A DNA stretch of 6,850 bases, from positions 1 through 6,850 of the forward strand of contig JAAZCN010000402.1 in assembly GCA_012513245.1 (NCBI GenBank). Direction: 5' to 3'. The notes under the pieces are model-generated. The model was not told where the DNA came from. It saw nothing but the letters and a program-made list of their open reading frames with translations, and did no database searches. Position 1 is the stretch's first letter. Each line of letters starts with the position of its first letter. The stretch comes from Synergistaceae bacterium (GTDB taxonomy: Bacteria > Synergistota > Synergistia > Synergistales > Synergistaceae). Shown piece by piece: positions 5,938-6,850 of this stretch. Both the position numbers and the translations under genes were made by a program.

Positions 5938-6029
5938 GGCGGGGAGTGCGTCCGCCGGAGAATTTGCAGCCTCTGGCTGCGGAGAATTCGCGAAGTTCCT
6001 CGCTGGAGAATTTGCTCGCTTCGCATCGC
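5938..6029. repeat. 24-bp tandem repeat, each unit with a short stem-loop
   Basis: Three units start with GGAGAATTYGC, at 5957-5980 (24 bp), 5981-6004 (24 bp) and 6005-6029 (25 bp). The remainder of each unit varies but is partly self-complementary. The first holds the perfect hairpin GCAGCC-TCT-GGCTGC (5966-5980). The second has GCGA with TCGC (5990-6003). The third is weak. A flanking stem, GGCGG (5938-5942) with CCGCC (5952-5956), precedes the array, and a partial fourth GGAG follows at 6030. Because 24 is a multiple of three, every frame through it gives an 8-residue peptide repeat, which mimics coding sequence. Confidence 0.8.
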
Positions 6030-6047
6030 GGAGGTTCAAAATCTCCG
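6029..6047. repeat. Hairpin at the right end of the 24-bp array
   Basis: CGGAG (6029-6033) pairs with CTCCG (6043-6047). G-T and T-A pairs extend the stem to seven and leave a TCAAA loop. It joins the tandem array to the next inverted-repeat block. Confidence 0.5.
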
Positions 6048-6264
6048 TCGTTCCCGAATGCTTAAATCGGGAATCCAGTGTCTCTGAATCTAGTTTATCA
6101 GTGGATTTACGGAGCAACCGAAAGCCGCTGGGCCCCCGATCTCGAAGCGCACTCGAAATGGTTCGAGCACTCAGGTCAATTTAAAAGGTTTTCCTCACGG
6201 AAAACGGTGCTCTCCCGATAGGGGCACTCGAGGGAGACGATAAAAAACAAAGCCCGGGGACGAC
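6047..6264. mobile_element. Possible MITE-like palindromic element
   Basis: GTCGTTCCCG (6047-6056) and CGGGGACGAC (6255-6264) form terminal inverted repeats matching at 9 of 10 positions, enclosing 218 bp with no gene. Inside are TTCCCGA with TCGGGAA (6051-6073), AATCCAGTG with CAGTGGATT (6072-6107, one mismatch), CTCGAA-ATGG-TTCGAG (6152-6167) and GTTTTCC-TCAC-GGAAAAC (6188-6205). Two similar modules around CCCGAT and GCACTCGA occur near 6133-6162 and 6212-6231. Dispersed repeats with ATTCCC/GGGAAT ends are common between bacterial genes. Whether this is one element or several eroded ones is uncertain. No target-site duplication is evident. Confidence 0.4.
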
Positions 6265-6295
6265 AAAGAGGGGCAGATCCTCAGTCCTTACGATC

Positions 6296-6324
6296 GTTTG
6301 ACAATTGTTTGACCATCGTTTGAC
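6296..6324 (+). repeat. 11-bp iteron array, opposite orientation
   Basis: GTTTGAC occurs at 6296-6302, 6307-6313 and 6318-6324, exactly 11 bp apart, with 4-base spacers AATT and CATC. The unit ATYGTTTGACC resembles the AAYTGCTTGCC unit of the 5832-5935 array but reads on the other strand. Both arrays end with CGCCC on their outer side. A related word, GCTTCAC, begins 20 bases after the last copy. Confidence 0.75.
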
Positions 6325-6337
6325 CGCCCTAACCATT

Positions 6338-6389
6338 GCTTCACGCGGCAAGATTTTTGCCGCACTTCCCGCCGGAGTGTTTCCCCGGC
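6338..6389 (+). repeat. Tandem hairpin-unit array, copy 3
   Basis: The word GCTTCAC (6338-6344) is followed directly by the perfect hairpin GCGGCAA-GATTT-TTGCCGC (6345-6363). Then comes the word ACTTCCC (6364-6370), followed directly by the hairpin GCCGG-AGTGTTTCC-CCGGC (6371-6389). The stretch GCCGCACTTCCCGCCG (6359-6374) is identical to bases 70-85. The last hairpin begins 7 bases beyond the stop codon of the minus-strand threonine ammonia-lyase. It may therefore also end that transcript, although neither stem has a T-run in that direction. Confidence 0.75.
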
Positions 6390-6396
6390 TGCTCTC

Positions 6397-6850
6397 TTAA
6401 TATATCTTAACTATCTCTATTCCTTGTCTCTGAAATTCCGCCTGTATCTCATGTACATGGTCGAATCCGTTCGTTTCCACAGTGATCTCAAGCTGGACAA
6501 GTTTAAACCGGTCCATGACCTTGGACTGGTTGTGCTCCAGTTTAATTACGTTCGCCTTTAGATCTGCCAGAATTTTTGCGACATACAGCAATTCTCCCGG
6601 TTTATCGGGCAAATTGACAGTAAAACAGAATTGTCTTCCCCGCGAAACAAGCGCCCGATTGATGATGGCAGAAATAGTAGAGATGTCAATATTTCCGCCG
6701 CTGATCACACAGACCACGTTTTCGTTTTCCGGCGCCAGTTTTCTCAGACCAGCCACAGAGAGCGCCCCTGCTCCCTCGGTGATCAGCTTGTGCTTCTCGA
6801 TCAATAGTAATATCGCCTCGATGATATCTAAATCGGATACGGTGACTACC
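6397..6850 (-). CDS. ilvA: Threonine ammonia-lyase, C-terminal part with ACT domain (5' end outside window)
   Basis: The last 150 residues are visible and the frame is open to the right edge. The enzyme deaminates threonine (often also serine) to 2-oxobutanoate plus ammonia with PLP. Visible features are the end of the catalytic domain, with LITEGAGALSVAGL and the SGGNIDIS motif that packs near PLP. After these comes an ACT-type regulatory domain (FTVNLPDKPGELLYVAKILADLKANVIKLEHNQS) ending at the stop. This layout matches the roughly 400-residue ammonia-lyases with a single C-terminal ACT domain, not the shorter ACT-free E. coli TdcB or long biosynthetic IlvA with two regulatory units. The gene symbol is therefore only a family label; it could equally be catabolic. 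An internal TTG at 6804 is not the start, because conserved sequence continues upstream of it. Its unstable product, 2-aminocrotonate/2-iminobutanoate, is the substrate of RidA, whose gene is at the left end. The hairpin array at 6338-6389 lies just past its stop. Confidence 0.9.
   Translation of the reverse strand, partial: VVTVSDLDIIEAILLLIEKHKLITEGAGALSVAGLRKLAPENENVVCVISGGNIDISTISAIINRALVSRGRQFCFTVNLPDKPGELLYVAKILADLKANVIKLEHNQSKVMDRFKLVQLEITVETNGFDHVHEIQAEFQRQGIEIVKIY

Noticed and set aside
6135..6175. tRNA-like sequence around GGTTCGAG (6160-6167)
   Set aside because: The T-loop resemblance is part of a simple CTCGAA/TTCGAG hairpin. No acceptor, D or anticodon stems can be formed around it.
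5787..6184. Several overlapping open frames of 72-101 codons on both strands
   Set aside because: They run through the 24-bp and 11-bp repeats, have no family resemblance and no good ribosome binding sites. Their peptide repeats follow directly from a repeat length divisible by three.

Overview
The window holds five protein genes, one cut by the right edge, and an unusually repeat-rich 638-bp intergenic region. From left to right they are ridA (+), ssnA (+), a CopB-type copper P-type ATPase (-), a dihydropyrimidinase/hydantoinase hydA (-), and the C-terminal part of a threonine ammonia-lyase with an ACT domain (-). The gene set suggests an anaerobic bacterium that ferments amino acids and purines. 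A Synergistota-like or clostridial host fits best, but this rests on gene content and overall feel only; there is no rRNA or other marker here.

Bases 1-184 carry no gene. They hold a tight string of hairpins, then the ridA ribosome binding site. ridA (185-565) ends at a terminator-like hairpin. ssnA (706-2034) follows on the same strand and converges on the copper ATPase (4333-2174, minus). That ATPase lies 63 bases downstream of hydA (5758-4397, minus), with no terminator visible between them. ssnA and hydA are both amidohydrolases that belong to the same known anaerobic purine / selenium-dependent molybdenum hydroxylase gene neighbourhood. Here they are separated by the ATPase, which is clearly more AT-rich than its neighbours and looks acquired.

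The 5759-6396 intergenic region, together with bases 1-128, is the most unusual part. A 7-base word (GCTTGCC, ACTTCCC, GCTTCAC, ACTTCGC and similar) recurs at three sites. It is followed either by a 4-base spacer, giving a strict 11-bp period, or directly by a short hairpin. The hairpin stems differ between copies but keep their pairing. The arrays lie in opposite orientation on either side of a 24-bp tandem hairpin repeat and a possible 218-bp MITE-like element. I do not recognise this as a named repeat family.

Functionally, RidA would remove the reactive enamine/imine products of PLP-dependent ammonia-lyases such as the threonine ammonia-lyase at the right edge. SsnA and HydA would act on purine-derived ring amides or amines. 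CopB would export copper. No regulator gene is present in the window.
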